In this document: piece by piece, positions 1 to 9,949 of the stretch
Numbering within the stretch: the stretch's first letter is position 1
Layout of the letters: the number at the start of each line of letters is the position of its first letter
Assembly: GCA_963575745.1 (NCBI GenBank)
Contig: CAUYUJ010015266.1
Coordinates: 253,001 to 310,000, forward strand
Direction: 5' to 3'
Source of the DNA: Prorocentrum cordatum
Lineage: Eukaryota; Sar; Dinophyceae; Prorocentrales; Prorocentraceae
DNA: 57,000 nt
Translations under genes and position numbers: made by a program
The notes under the pieces: generated by a model
Seen by the model: only the letters and a program-made list of their open reading frames with translations
Told to the model about the DNA's origin: nothing
The model's database searches: none

Positions 1-3000
1 AAAAAGGTAAGACACTACGTTCAATGTCCACAAAAGGGCCCTCAATGGGACCATGTTGTTCGTAGAGTCACGACCGACCTGGACACGAATAAGATCGTTC
101 AAGATATCAGAATCCAGGATCAGCCAACTGGGTACAATTATGTAGCTCCATTACCTGATGGGGTTACAAACATCAGTACTCGGTTATACTGGGAGCCTCC
201 GGCTCCAGTTCTTCACGGCGACGGTGAGTCGCGAAGGCCACGCCCAAAGCGTGTGACGATCGTCGATGACGATCGATCTCCTCCCCCTTCGATTGAGCGT
301 TGCCAAACGCGACCCACCAACAACTTTCCTGAAATTCCGCCATTTCCTGACTTAACAGCGGATTCCTCCGCAGCGGATCTCTCCGCGGAAACTGCGTTGC
401 CCACTGATGCCAGGATAAAACAGAAAGAAAAGCAGAAAGCTGACAAAGAGGCCGGCATCAAACCGAAGAAAGTCCCGAAGAAAGTGGAAGACGGTAACGA
501 CGACTGTGGAGAGGACCTCAAAGGGCTTGACTGCTCCACATATTTCAACGACGTTCCTCTTGACGACTCGGACTCGGACAGCGAATCAGAGGACATCTTC
601 ATGATGTTACCGGCGGGGCAACCCGCTGACTCACATGCTGATGTCTTCTCGATGGTCCAGTCATTATGCTACGGCAGAAACAATCAAGTGGACATGCTTG
701 AATTATGTGGGGGCAAGGGTGGTATATCCATATTAGCCTTCAAGAGGGGACTCTCGTCAGGCGGGAACCTTGACAAGATATCTATGGTTGACCTTGGAAA
801 CTCGGAAGTACAAAGAGCAGTCCTCCACTACCTCAAGACTTGCTTTGTTAAGATCACGATTCTGCAGCCAAGCTGCAGAACTACTGGACTTCCTTCCTAT
901 TTCAATGCACAGGTCAATCATGATACGTGGCTTAAACACCACAAAGAGGACCTGCCTCATATCACGTTCTGTGGAACAGTCGCTCTATTACAAGACGACC
1001 TAAGACGTTTCTTTCTCAGGGAACAACCAATGGGCACGTGGGTGGATGAGATCCAGCCATGGAAGGAACTGGCACAACGCAAGGTCACTTGCCAAACGAT
1101 TATTGATCAGTGCACGACTGGTCTCAAAGATTCATTTGGACAATACATCCGCAAGCCAACACAGATGATGGCAAACAAAGAAGAGTTGTTGGCACCTTTC
1201 AGAGGCAAGCGTTGTCCAGGTAATCATGTGCACGCCAATGCTTGCAACAAAGAACTAGCAAGGGCGGCACAGTATACCTACAGAATGCAGTCACTGATCG
1301 TTGATGCGGTGCAAATCGCCAAAGATCTGTTTGCTTACGGTCGCGATCCATTCGCGAATCGCGAACGCAGCTATGCGTTCGTAACAAACAGTGCTGGCTA
1401 CGACTTGGACGACCCAACAATCCGGAGACACCCAAACGGAGAAATCTGGCGACCACCACCTGGCGGTCTTGGGTGCCATGGCTGTGTGGACAACAACTAC
1501 AAGCAATCACCAAAGCACAGCAGGGATCCGAAGATGTGTCGGTGGTATGATGTTGAACCATACTACTGGGACTGTCCAAGCTGTAAGAAGGAATATCAGA
1601 AGAGTAATCCTCACCACACCAAGATATCTGGCCAATGCAGATTCGCCGAAAAATGGAAGCTGCCAGATAACTTTGGTCAGCCGCGCCCGGCGGGGCAAGC
1701 CGCTCCTGCGGCGCCAGCCGCGGAAGCGGCTCCAGCCGCAGAAGCGGCGCCAGCCGCAAAAGCGGCGCCGGCCGCGAGAGCGCGCATACGCGCGCCTAGG
1801 CCGCCACGGCCTGGCGAGGGCGATCCAACCGCAGGCGCCAGCAGCCATGACATCACCAGAGCCGAAGGGGCTAATGGTGGCAACACTGGCGCTGGCAGCT
1901 CTGACGATCACCGTAGACTGCCACAAGTTGCAGCAAGGCGCGGACGCATGGAGGGAGGAGATCCTCCACCACCGCCGCAGCCTCAAGCAGAGCCGAGGCC
2001 AAGGCCAAGGCTCCCTGATTGGACTCGCTTCGACGTTCAGCTCAGCCTCCAAAACCTGCGCAGCTTTGACCCAGCTGTAGTGCAGCGAGAACTCCGCAAA
2101 CTCCACTTGAGATGGTTTCATGCCAAGGAGCCAAAAATGCGGATGATTCTAACTAAGGTTGGTCTGGGTGAAACCCGTTTGAGTCTGATCAAAGGCATTT
2201 GCGACTCGTGTAGAGAATGTCGAGCCTGGGACAAACCAGGCAACACGGTGATGCCTTCTGTGTCACTGCCAGGACGTTTCAACGAGGAAGTCGAATGTGA
2301 TCTTTTCTTTTACAAACAGGAACATATTGTTTTTCACATCATCGACCGTTGTATTCGCTGGGCAGCTGGCACAGAGATTCCTGATAAGACCATGCATACT
2401 GTTCTCGATGCCTATCACACAACTTGGATGCAACACGGCCCTGCTAAAATCTTATACTCCGATGGGGAAGGAGCACTGAATAACGATACAGCAAAGGCCA
2501 TCCTTAAGGCTAAGGGAACAGAGCTTCGTATCCGAGCGCGTGGCCAACACGCCACGACTATCGAAGCTAGGAACGGCATCCTGCGACACCTCATACACGT
2601 GATGGGAGAAGAATTGAATAGATTAAATATTCCTCTGAATTTCACTCGTCTTTTACATGAAGCCTTGTTTGCCAGCAACGCATTTACCTTCTACAATGAA
2701 GTGTCTCCGTACAATGCGCTGTATGGCAGACAACCAGCTATGCTTCCCGATTTCCCTGTCTTGGATCATGATCAGTCCGCTGAATCATCAGATCACTCAA
2801 GGGAGGAAACAATCAGGAGGGTTAGTCTGGAGGCAATCACGCAGGCCACTGCGGTTGCCAAGACGAACAGGGCTCTCCGTACGAAGACTACTGCTACGGG
2901 TGAATTTCACTACAAAGAGGGAGATCTCGTGGACTATCATCGCCCGACCACCACGAAAGACGACTGGGGTGGATGGAGTGGTCCATACCCGGTCATCCGC

Positions 3001-5748
3001 AACGAACCTGACCGAGGCCAGGTCATCGTGAAGGCCGGTAGTCGCGAGGTGCGAGTACAGTATCCTGACACACGACACACGCTGTACATCGAAGCACTTA
3101 TGGTCCGCGAGATAGGATCGGACAATACGGCCCTTCGGACAGTATTGGCCTTTATTGCCGGTCTGCCAGCGGGGAAACCCGCCATGACTTTCGGATATCT
3201 ACCAGCGAAACAGGGTCGGCTGCAGATGACTGCTGCGAGCCGACTTTCGCCTAAGGTGCACTTGGCTCTTCAGTACCTCATACGCAACTACTTTCGCATT
3301 GAAAACGTTGTTGCTGTACGACTTGCCAAGAGCCTGACGAAGTTGCCTGCTGCACCCTATGCAGACAGCTGTACACTAGTGCACTACGATAATGATGTGA
3401 CCCCTGGTTTTCATTACTATGAAGCTGATGGCACTGCCTTGAACATCTACGACATCACAGGATCTACACACTCACGCATCATCCAGTGTCTTAAATCCAG
3501 GAAGCCGCCTGCTGGATTTGACCGAGACCTCACTAAGTTTGAGGAACTCGCTGATGGTCCACCACCAAGCGAGTCACCTCCAGCAGCTGCTCCTGAGCAG
3601 CCTCCTGCGGAGAACGATGGTCGGCTCCCGACCATCATAGAAGAAACAGAAGAAGATCTGGATGCCTTTGTCTTGAAGTCGTGGTATGCTGAACTGATGG
3701 ATGACAGAACACTCCTTGAAGCTGACACAGAAGAAGTCATGCATACAGTTCCCACATACATGACAGACACACAGTGTGTGTTAGTCTCTACGACCTGTGA
3801 AGATGTGCAAGGCCACTTGCCGGAGCGGGGTCACCCGCCAGGATACGACATGGACACTTCTTACTACGTTCCTTTATGCTCCACGGATCCGGATAGCAAA
3901 TATGATCTGGACTCCGATGAGCACGGGAAGTACATCGAGCTCTGCTTCACAGCAGACATGTCCAAAGTCGTCCTGTCCGAGCAGCAACACCGATTGTTGG
4001 ATGACAGCAGCGTCACAACCATGCGAGTATACGTCAGTGCTGCCTCCAAACGTGCCGTGGTCGTCAAGGAAGACGATCTACTCACGAAGGCCGACATTCA
4101 AGCGAATCCGGTCAAAGTTTCCAAAGCCCTTTACACAGAATTGAAGACTTGGCTTGACAATAAATGCTTTCAGATGACTGACTTGAGCAAAGCGTCTAAC
4201 ATCATGACTTCACGCTACGTATACAAATGGAAGTTTGTCAAGAACGAAAAGGGCGAAATGGAAAGGACGATCAGGTTGCGCTTGGTACTCCGTGGCTTCA
4301 TGGACCTTGAAGCCTTTGATGTCGAAACCTTCTCTGGCACGGCAAGGAGGTCAAGCCAGAGACTGCTCGCAAGTTCTGCTGCATGCAACAAAGCTTGGAT
4401 CATCGCTTCCCTGGACATCAACATGGCTTTCTTGAAGGGACTGACCTATAGCGAGCTCGCCGCGGCAACGGGCGAGAAAGAGCGTGTGGTGTGCTTCGCA
4501 CTACCTCCTGGGTCAGCAGCTGTCCTTCGCACACTGCCAGGCTTTGAGTCATATGACGAATCAAAGCATTGTCTTCGGTGTCTGAAGCCGGGGACGGGCA
4601 CGAAGGATGCTCCCAGGGCATTCTCGCTGAAGCTCAGGTCCATCACTAGGAGCTTTGGGCTACAGCCTACTTCATACGACGAAGAGTTCGAGATGAGCTC
4701 AAACCTCTTGACAGCCAAGCACGTTGATGACATCAATATGACTGGGAAGGAAGATGCTATTGACAAGTATGTCAAGTGTGTTGAAGATACGTTTGGGAAG
4801 TGCAAACTGAACAAGCACACATACACAAACTGTGCCGTTCGGTATAACAAGACCGATGATGGGAGCGTCACTCTTGATCAGGACGAATACATCAAACAGC
4901 TTCGTCCTATCACACATCCAGAACTCACAGGAGCTGATCCTGAGAGCAAAGCGACAAAGACGATTTCTGATATGTTCGTCAGTCTTCGTGGCGCTCTAGC
5001 CTATGCGTTGATCACGCAGGTATGGCTGATGGTCTATGTTGTCTCACTACAACGTATCCAGGAACCGACAAACATCCAGGTACGACGACTAAACGCGGTT
5101 ACCAGGAAACTACAGGCAGGTCCGAAGAAGATCGTGTATCAAGCTATGACTCCAACAGGAGAAGTTGACCTGCATAGCGATTCTGGCTATCGCCGTCTCA
5201 ATGGAGATGAAGACGACGAAGTCAAAGGCTATGGTATCCGCGGGGCTAACCTGCTGAGGCGTGGCCACACGCAAGCGGGGAAACCCGTCGTGCACCTGGT
5301 GGACGCATACTGCAAGTCTCATCGACTGCAGGTGCGTTCGAGCTACTCTGCGGAAACACTGGCAGCAGCCCACAACTTGGAAGACTGCTACCCGACCATT
5401 GTAACGCTCCACGAGCTACACTCGGGACCATTGACCCCCACACAGTTAAAGAACATATTGGAAATGGGTGGTCTATGTATCAAAGTCACTCTGACTATTG
5501 ATGCCGAGTCTGTCTTCAAGTCTTTGTCTAGCAAAGATCTGAAGAAGCCCACAGAATGTACTCTGCTTGGGCACATTAGCTGGATCCGCCAGATGATGGA
5601 GCGCGGAATCGTTGAAAGCGTTCAATGGTGTGACACGCGGGATATGACTGCCGATGGTCATACCAAAGGTAGTATTGACCGCGCGTTGCTCCTACAAGTA
5701 ATGGCCGGCCAGCAATCCTTCAAGCACGAGCTGAAGAAACATACATAG
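1..5748 (+). CDS. Ty1/copia retrotransposon polyprotein, 5' end outside window
   Basis: Polyprotein for copying and inserting an LTR retrotransposon. The frame is open from base 1 and no ATG begins it here (the first candidate at 253 is GTG), so the start lies off the left edge. In order: a methyltransferase-like region (about 640-1300), a Cys/His cluster (about 1470-1650), a Pro/Ala-rich linker, an integrase zinc-binding H-x4-H...C-x2-C (about 2110-2220), the integrase core with D (about 2299), D in YSDGEG and E in TTIEARN (33 residues between the last two), the reverse transcriptase with DINMAFLKG (about 4408) and KHVDDINM (about 4720), and RNase H with DLHSDSG, SAETLAAAHN, TIDAES and DMTADGHTKG. 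IN before RT is the copia order. No gag or D-S/T-G protease is seen; they may lie upstream. No internal stop, so it may be young or active. The repeated PAG(K/Q)P peptide is encoded by small hairpins. Confidence 0.93.
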   Translation, partial: KKVRHYVQCPQKGPQWDHVVRRVTTDLDTNKIVQDIRIQDQPTGYNYVAPLPDGVTNISTRLYWEPPAPVLHGDGESRRPRPKRVTIVDDDRSPPPSIERCQTRPTNNFPEIPPFPDLTADSSAADLSAETALPTDARIKQKEKQKADKEAGIKPKKVPKKVEDGNDDCGEDLKGLDCSTYFNDVPLDDSDSDSESEDIFMMLPAGQPADSHADVFSMVQSLCYGRNNQVDMLELCGGKGGISILAFKRGLSSGGNLDKISMVDLGNSEVQRAVLHYLKTCFVKITILQPSCRTTGLPSYFNAQVNHDTWLKHHKEDLPHITFCGTVALLQDDLRRFFLREQPMGTWVDEIQPWKELAQRKVTCQTIIDQCTTGLKDSFGQYIRKPTQMMANKEELLAPFRGKRCPGNHVHANACNKELARAAQYTYRMQSLIVDAVQIAKDLFAYGRDPFANRERSYAFVTNSAGYDLDDPTIRRHPNGEIWRPPPGGLGCHGCVDNNYKQSPKHSRDPKMCRWYDVEPYYWDCPSCKKEYQKSNPHHTKISGQCRFAEKWKLPDNFGQPRPAGQAAPAAPAAEAAPAAEAAPAAKAAPAARARIRAPRPPRPGEGDPTAGASSHDITRAEGANGGNTGAGSSDDHRRLPQVAARRGRMEGGDPPPPPQPQAEPRPRPRLPDWTRFDVQLSLQNLRSFDPAVVQRELRKLHLRWFHAKEPKMRMILTKVGLGETRLSLIKGICDSCRECRAWDKPGNTVMPSVSLPGRFNEEVECDLFFYKQEHIVFHIIDRCIRWAAGTEIPDKTMHTVLDAYHTTWMQHGPAKILYSDGEGALNNDTAKAILKAKGTELRIRARGQHATTIEARNGILRHLIHVMGEELNRLNIPLNFTRLLHEALFASNAFTFYNEVSPYNALYGRQPAMLPDFPVLDHDQSAESSDHSREETIRRVSLEAITQATAVAKTNRALRTKTTATGEFHYKEGDLVDYHRPTTTKDDWGGWSGPYPVIRNEPDRGQVIVKAGSREVRVQYPDTRHTLYIEALMVREIGSDNTALRTVLAFIAGLPAGKPAMTFGYLPAKQGRLQMTAASRLSPKVHLALQYLIRNYFRIENVVAVRLAKSLTKLPAAPYADSCTLVHYDNDVTPGFHYYEADGTALNIYDITGSTHSRIIQCLKSRKPPAGFDRDLTKFEELADGPPPSESPPAAAPEQPPAENDGRLPTIIEETEEDLDAFVLKSWYAELMDDRTLLEADTEEVMHTVPTYMTDTQCVLVSTTCEDVQGHLPERGHPPGYDMDTSYYVPLCSTDPDSKYDLDSDEHGKYIELCFTADMSKVVLSEQQHRLLDDSSVTTMRVYVSAASKRAVVVKEDDLLTKADIQANPVKVSKALYTELKTWLDNKCFQMTDLSKASNIMTSRYVYKWKFVKNEKGEMERTIRLRLVLRGFMDLEAFDVETFSGTARRSSQRLLASSAACNKAWIIASLDINMAFLKGLTYSELAAATGEKERVVCFALPPGSAAVLRTLPGFESYDESKHCLRCLKPGTGTKDAPRAFSLKLRSITRSFGLQPTSYDEEFEMSSNLLTAKHVDDINMTGKEDAIDKYVKCVEDTFGKCKLNKHTYTNCAVRYNKTDDGSVTLDQDEYIKQLRPITHPELTGADPESKATKTISDMFVSLRGALAYALITQVWLMVYVVSLQRIQEPTNIQVRRLNAVTRKLQAGPKKIVYQAMTPTGEVDLHSDSGYRRLNGDEDDEVKGYGIRGANLLRRGHTQAGKPVVHLVDAYCKSHRLQVRSSYSAETLAAAHNLEDCYPTIVTLHELHSGPLTPTQLKNILEMGGLCIKVTLTIDAESVFKSLSSKDLKKPTECTLLGHISWIRQMMERGIVESVQWCDTRDMTADGHTKGSIDRALLLQVMAGQQSFKHELKKHT

Positions 5749-5855
5749 GGCGGGCAGGTCGTCTCAGGACGGCCCTGCCTCCCGAGCTAGCGGGGAAACC
5801 CGCGTGCAGGTGCGCTCTAGTAGCGAGGAAACTCGCCGGTAGCGAGGCTACTCGC
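613..5855 (+). repeat. Dispersed GNRA-type mini-hairpins in the copia element
   Basis: The same 14-nt hairpin, GCGGG + tetraloop + CCCGC, recurs at 613-626 (loop GCAA), 3169-3182 (GAAA), 3825-3838 (GTCA), 5275-5288 (GAAA, one G-T closing pair) and 5790-5803 (GAAA). An imperfect copy lies near 1690. Two further copies, 5823-5836 (loop GAAA) and 5842-5855 (loop GCTA), have the stem changed to GCGAG/CTCGC, a paired substitution that keeps the stem. Inside the ORF the copies are all in one codon phase and add a PAGKPA-like hexapeptide. Confidence 0.8.
640..1300 (+). other. C5-methyltransferase-like region inside the copia polyprotein
   Basis: The stretch carries, in order, VDMLELCGGKGGIS (like SAM motif I of cytosine-5 methyltransferases), LQPSCRTTG (in the place of the motif IV Pro-Cys) and FFLREQPMGTW (in the place of the ENV motif), followed by a GLKDSFGQYIRKPTQMM block and a Cys/His segment. 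Order and spacing resemble a C5-MTase fold, but the catalytic motif is P-S-C rather than P-C, so activity is doubtful. Retrotransposons that acquired cytosine methyltransferases have been reported in dinoflagellates; placing this one there is inference. Confidence 0.5.
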
Positions 5856-6235
5856 GCGCCCTTGCCTTGTAGGCAGCCGCTGCTGCTTAGCACTGTTTTT
5901 CCGCGTAATGTAGAAGTGCGGTGCCTGCTCGTCTCCTCCCCCTCCGACTTTAAACGGAGAAGGTTAAAGGCGAGGTATAAATCGAGCATGTACCGCTGCC
6001 GTGCCTGGCTCAAGCCGGGCCCGGCCAAATATATGACTGTGCCTCACCGAGGCGCACGACTGGTATCTGAGATCGGAAAATACCTTTTCCATTGAAGATG
6101 CCTCTTCTATCCTTTACTCCAGATCCCATGCTTCGTCTCGCTCTCTTGCTCATGCGATATGAGCCAAAGCCTGGGATATGGCAACGCTTGAAGCGTAACA
6201 CATACCTAAGCTTACCAGCATGTTTTCGACTATGC
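5749..6235 (+). other. Copia 3' untranslated region / possible 3' LTR
   Basis: Non-coding stretch after the polyprotein stop. It starts with three of the mini-hairpins, then has a TATAAAT box at 5976-5982. A promoter-like box here fits a U3 region of a 3' LTR. The LTR borders cannot be set because the 5' LTR lies outside the window. Confidence 0.35.
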
Positions 6236-6239
6236 TATG

Positions 6240-6450
6240 CTACACCATAGGTTACACAATTTTGGGGTAACCTGACTACACCATGAGTTCTCCAATTTTT
6301 GGGGAACCCATGGTATGCTATGCCATGTTATGCTATGCTTTGCTGTTGTGTGCAATGCCATGCTACACCATGAGTTCTCCAATTGTTGGGGAACCTATGC
6401 TTTGCCATGCTGTGCTATGCTATGCTATGCTACACCATATCCCCCCTGGA
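6240..6450 (+). repeat. Palindromic CATAGC satellite, short copy
   Basis: Tandem units of roughly 80 bp built of ATGCT words around CACCATGAGTTCTCCAAT and a GGGGAACC motif. This is the reverse orientation of the larger array at 48700-49425; another short copy is at 9765-9910. Confidence 0.7.
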
Positions 6451-6468
6451 TTCGCACTCTGCGTGATA

Positions 6469-6490
6469 TCCGTAGCCTTTGCGGTTCGAG
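6469..6490 (+). other. Spliced-leader relic (sense)
   Basis: Begins with TCCGTAGCC, the first nine bases of the dinoflagellate spliced leader, and matches the 22-nt leader at 17 of 22 positions by hand alignment. It lies 73 nt before the first ATG of the following gene, on the same strand, as expected if that gene descends from a reinserted trans-spliced cDNA. Confidence 0.5.
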
Positions 6491-6562
6491 ACTGCGGCTC
6501 GAGCGCGCTCGGGCCTCGGAGCGGGCATCCAGGTGGCGGTCCTGGAGCCTGTTTTTTTTTCA

Positions 6563-9005
6563 ATGCCCCATACGTGCACATTTTGCGAATTTGTAAACGA
6601 GTATGGCGGCCTATGTAATCGTTGTTTTCGGGATTTGGATGAAATATCCGATGCTCCAGAACCCGACGACGAGCGCGACGCCGAGGACGAGGTCCCCGCG
6701 CGATTCGGGGTCGACGGCTTGAACCTGAGCTCTTTCGATGACTATGAGCTTGGCGACGAGCCTGACGACGAGAGCGACGCCGATGGCGAGGGCCCCCGCG
6801 ATGGCTATGACGATGACCTCTTCGGGGCCTATGAATCGCTCACGAAGAGTATGATGGCCAACCTGGAGCGTGACTTCCTGTGTCTGGCCGCGGCGGCGGC
6901 AAAGCTGCAGCTTGCCGCTGTACGTTCCTGCGGCGCTAGAACACCCAAGAAGACCACCGTGGACGTCGTGACCGACGAGATCACAGAGGAATATATTCTC
7001 GTGCTGTCCCCGTCTAAACGGCACAGGGGCAAGCAAAGCCCATCGCTTATTCTTCGTCGTAACCCGAAGCTATGTCAGCACGCCGATTGCGTGTTCAGTC
7101 GGCGGCACCCGGGCAGTCCGGCCTGGTGCCCAGACGCCGAGCTATCTCAGTTCTGCGATCCCACTGCTATGGCCGCGGCTCTTCAGGATCCAGGACAGGC
7201 TGAGGCCAGACATACACCGCCAGTAGTCCTGCGAAGGCCCATTTGGGAAACAAATGGACCACGCGGGACTATTGGTGGTGTGTGTATGAATTCATCCTAC
7301 AGGACTCTGCAAGCACATCCGCCAGACTGTCACTATGCTCGAGCAGACGGACCATGCGGTGTTCCAATGTGCTCTGTCGAGGCTTCCTGCTGACTTCTGT
7401 CGCGTGGGGTCTCACTATTGTCAGATGGTGGGATGCGTCTATAACGAGCGCCGCCCAGGGCTGCCTGGCCGCGCTACCGAGGGATCCCTATGTCGTTGGT
7501 GCGACCCAGCGCTATTGGCGACGGCGCTCGACAGCAAGATTGGCCGCTGTCGCATCTCGAAGAGCTTGTCCATGTTCTATTGCAGGGACAAGACCGTCTA
7601 CGAGCATGCGCTGCAGAAGCTGCCGGAGGAGTTCATTGACTTTCGGCCCACAACGCACTACTGTCAGGCCGCTGATTGCGTCTATAGCTTGAGGGCCCCT
7701 GGGGAGACAGCTCGGGCTCGGAAAGGCGGCTGCTACTGCAGCTGGTGCGACGGCGAGACTATGGCCATGCGCGAGAAAACGATTCGGGGCGCGCAGTGGA
7801 TCGTCCGCAGCCTCAACATCTTCAAAGCTGCGGACGAGTCTATCTTCGCACAGGCGTGGGGCAAGCTCTCCCCGTTCTTCCAGACGGCCCCGCAGCGCGC
7901 CGAGGAGCGGCGGCGGGAGCGGCGTGAGCGCCGCGTCATGGCGGCGCATGACCTCGTGCGCCTCTATCCCAAGGACGTGGAGCCCACGGTGCGGGACCAG
8001 CTGCTCATGAAGGAGGAGCCGACATGCATCGTGTGTGGACGCCCAGACCGACGCCTCGTCATCCGGGAGTACGAGTCCCGCACTGGTGCCATCGAGTCGG
8101 TGCAGGGGCCGAGGAGGATCTTGGACACGTTGCCGATGCAGGAGGTTCCGCGGGGGTGTGGGTTTGGTAGCGAGGACTTCGACACATTCAAGGACACGTG
8201 TGCTACGCTGAGGACCTCGGCATATGGATGCCCAATGTCGGCGACTATGCTTCGCACGCAGATCTTGGATCAGAATGCGATGTATTCGTGGGCTATCGGC
8301 TATGCAGATGGGTCACTCAGTGGGCTACCCATGCGCTTCTGTAACAGCCTATGCCATGTTGGCCCTGTACACACGATGTTGGCGTCGAGGTGTTGCGACC
8401 ACGTATTGGAGTTGAGAGGGGCCTGGGTCGAGGAAAGAGTGACTTCACGTCAGGAGATGTGGCGGCCGGAGATGACGAAGTTCGGGCGCCTCCCATTGTG
8501 TCGCTATCGTCCCCCATTTGGTGGGCCCGTGAACCAGAGAACGTTCCCTTTGCAGACAGCCCTGATGACATTCGTGACGAATCCGTGCGACCATTTGCGC
8601 GGGGGGCCAGTGCGGGACGAGGACGTCCGCGTTGTGCCTTCGCTCTTCGTGGAGCGCGTCGCTATGGTCGAGGAGGACCGCGACGCCGGCCCCCATCGAG
8701 TCGGCCGACTTGCCATGGGAACCTTCTACGACTACGACTACAAGGCGCTCCTGGAGCGCCGGGAGGGAAGCCTCATGTCCATGGCGGACCGCGACGTGCC
8801 TGATCCTTTGCCTGAGCCTACTCCTAAGTCTATGCCGAGGTGTTACTGTGGGAAACATGGCGAGATCGATGAACATCGTGCGCACGAGTCCATCAACGCT
8901 ATGCGGGATAATGACAGAGACGCTCACCCGACTCTCGCTGGCACGGGCGTCTATGTCAAGCGCAATCACGTTAGGTGGCGAAAAGAAGGGTACATAGACT
9001 TTTGA
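6563..9005 (+). CDS. Cys-rich triple-repeat protein, two exons
   Basis: Orphan protein of about 775 residues, unassigned. Start at ATG 6563 gives MPHTCTFC, opening a small C-x2-C...C-x2-C ribbon (CTFC, CNRC), then an acidic stretch. Three diverged copies of a Cys module follow: LCQHADCVF...FCDP (about 7070), YCQMVGCVY...WCDP (about 7420) and YCQAADCVY...WCDG (about 7660); the order C-x4-C-V-[FY]...C-x-[FW]-C-D suggests zinc sites. Copies are separated by a helical spacer ending ALxxLPxxF. The spacer after copy 1 changes frame, best explained by an intron at 7187-7301 that joins in phase 0 and restores alignment with the later spacers. C-terminal part has another C-x2-C (CIVC) and a CYCGKHGE segment. 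A nucleic-acid-binding role is a guess. Confidence 0.65.
7187..7301 (+). other. Probable GA-AG intron
   Basis: Between CTTCAG and GACTCTGC the reading frame moves from frame 2 to frame 3. Removing 7187-7301 (115 nt, starts GATCCAGG, ends CCTACAG) joins complete codons and makes the inter-repeat spacer match its later copy (...CRISKSLSMF). Both borders contain CAGGA, so the exact cut can slide; such direct repeats at intron ends resemble introner insertions. A frameshift mutation is the alternative. Confidence 0.5.
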
Positions 9006-9244
9006 GGAGTTGACCTGCTGACCACTTGTGCTATGCCGCCGCCTCTTGCGGTGTTCGAAAAGGATTTCGTCGCATATATGCATCATGCACGTTTGTGAGT
9101 GATCATGCAGTCAACCACGCTTGCGTATTCTATGTCTCATGGATTATGGGTCAGATGCCTCATGGTTACTCCTGCGCCTTCGGCCTATCCCGCCACCGTG
9201 CCTGATTGATGGGTCAGAGGCCTCATGGATGGGTGTTCGGGATC
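9006..9244. other. Spacer
   Basis: No gene seen. Contains two copies of an ATGGGTCAGA...GCCTCATGG phrase (about 9147 and 9209). Confidence 0.5.
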
Positions 9245-9515
9245 GACGATGACGATGACGATGACAATGCCGATGACGACGACGACGACGACGAGTGACG
9301 ACGAGTGACGACGAGTGACGACGAGTGACGACGAGTGTCGACGAGTGACGACGAGTGACGACGAGTGACGACGAGAAACGACGAGCCACGACGAGCGAGG
9401 ACGCGTGACAACAAGGGACGACGAGTGACGACGAGTGACGACGAGTGGTGACGAGTGACAACGAGTGACGACGAGGGACGACGAGTGACGACGAGTGACG
9501 ACGAGTGACGACGAG
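9245..9515 (+). repeat. GACGACGAGT decamer minisatellite
   Basis: About 24 tandem copies of the 10-mer GACGACGAGT with scattered substitutions. A 10-bp unit stays open in all frames, which explains the SSLVVTRRH-type ORFs antisense here; these are not taken as genes. Confidence 0.9.
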
Positions 9516-9644
9516 CTGCCTTCAGTATGGGACAGTATGGCACAGCATGGCACAGCGTAGCATAGTATAGCATAGGTCCCCTATCGTGAGGGACTTCACG
9601 TTGTAGCACGCGGGCCACCTGTTACAGCGATGTTGTTTCTAGGA

Positions 9645-9755
9645 GTGGAGTGATGATCTTTATGTTGGGGTGGAGATGCGGGGGGGGGGGGGGGAGGGAT
9701 TGATAGACGCCGCAGGGGAGTGCTTATGCAGGTAGGTATTCCTGAGCCTATTCAA
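9645..9755 (-). repeat. Cassette family T1, head, inverted copy
   Basis: Reverse complement of the T1 head at 11213-11320 (GTAGGTATTCCTG, GTGGAGATGCGGGG, GATGATCTTTATGT), with a long G run inside. It is the only T1 copy found on the opposite strand. Confidence 0.75.
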
Positions 9756-9764
9756 AATATAGGT

Positions 9765-9910
9765 TCTCAAAAAATGGGGAACCCATGGTGTAGCATAGCA
9801 TCGCATAGCACAGCATGGCAAAGCATAGTTCCCCCCAAAATGGGGAACCCATGGTGTAGCATAGCATATCAGAGCATCGCATTAGACAGCATGGCAAAAC
9901 ATTGGTTCCC
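9765..9910 (-). repeat. Palindromic CATAGC satellite, short copy
   Basis: Two units with GGGGAACCCATGGTGTAGC followed by CATAGC words, same family as 48700-49425. Confidence 0.7.
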
Positions 9911-9949
9911 CAAGAAAGTTTTGCTTCAGAAAGAAAATTGACATCGGAA

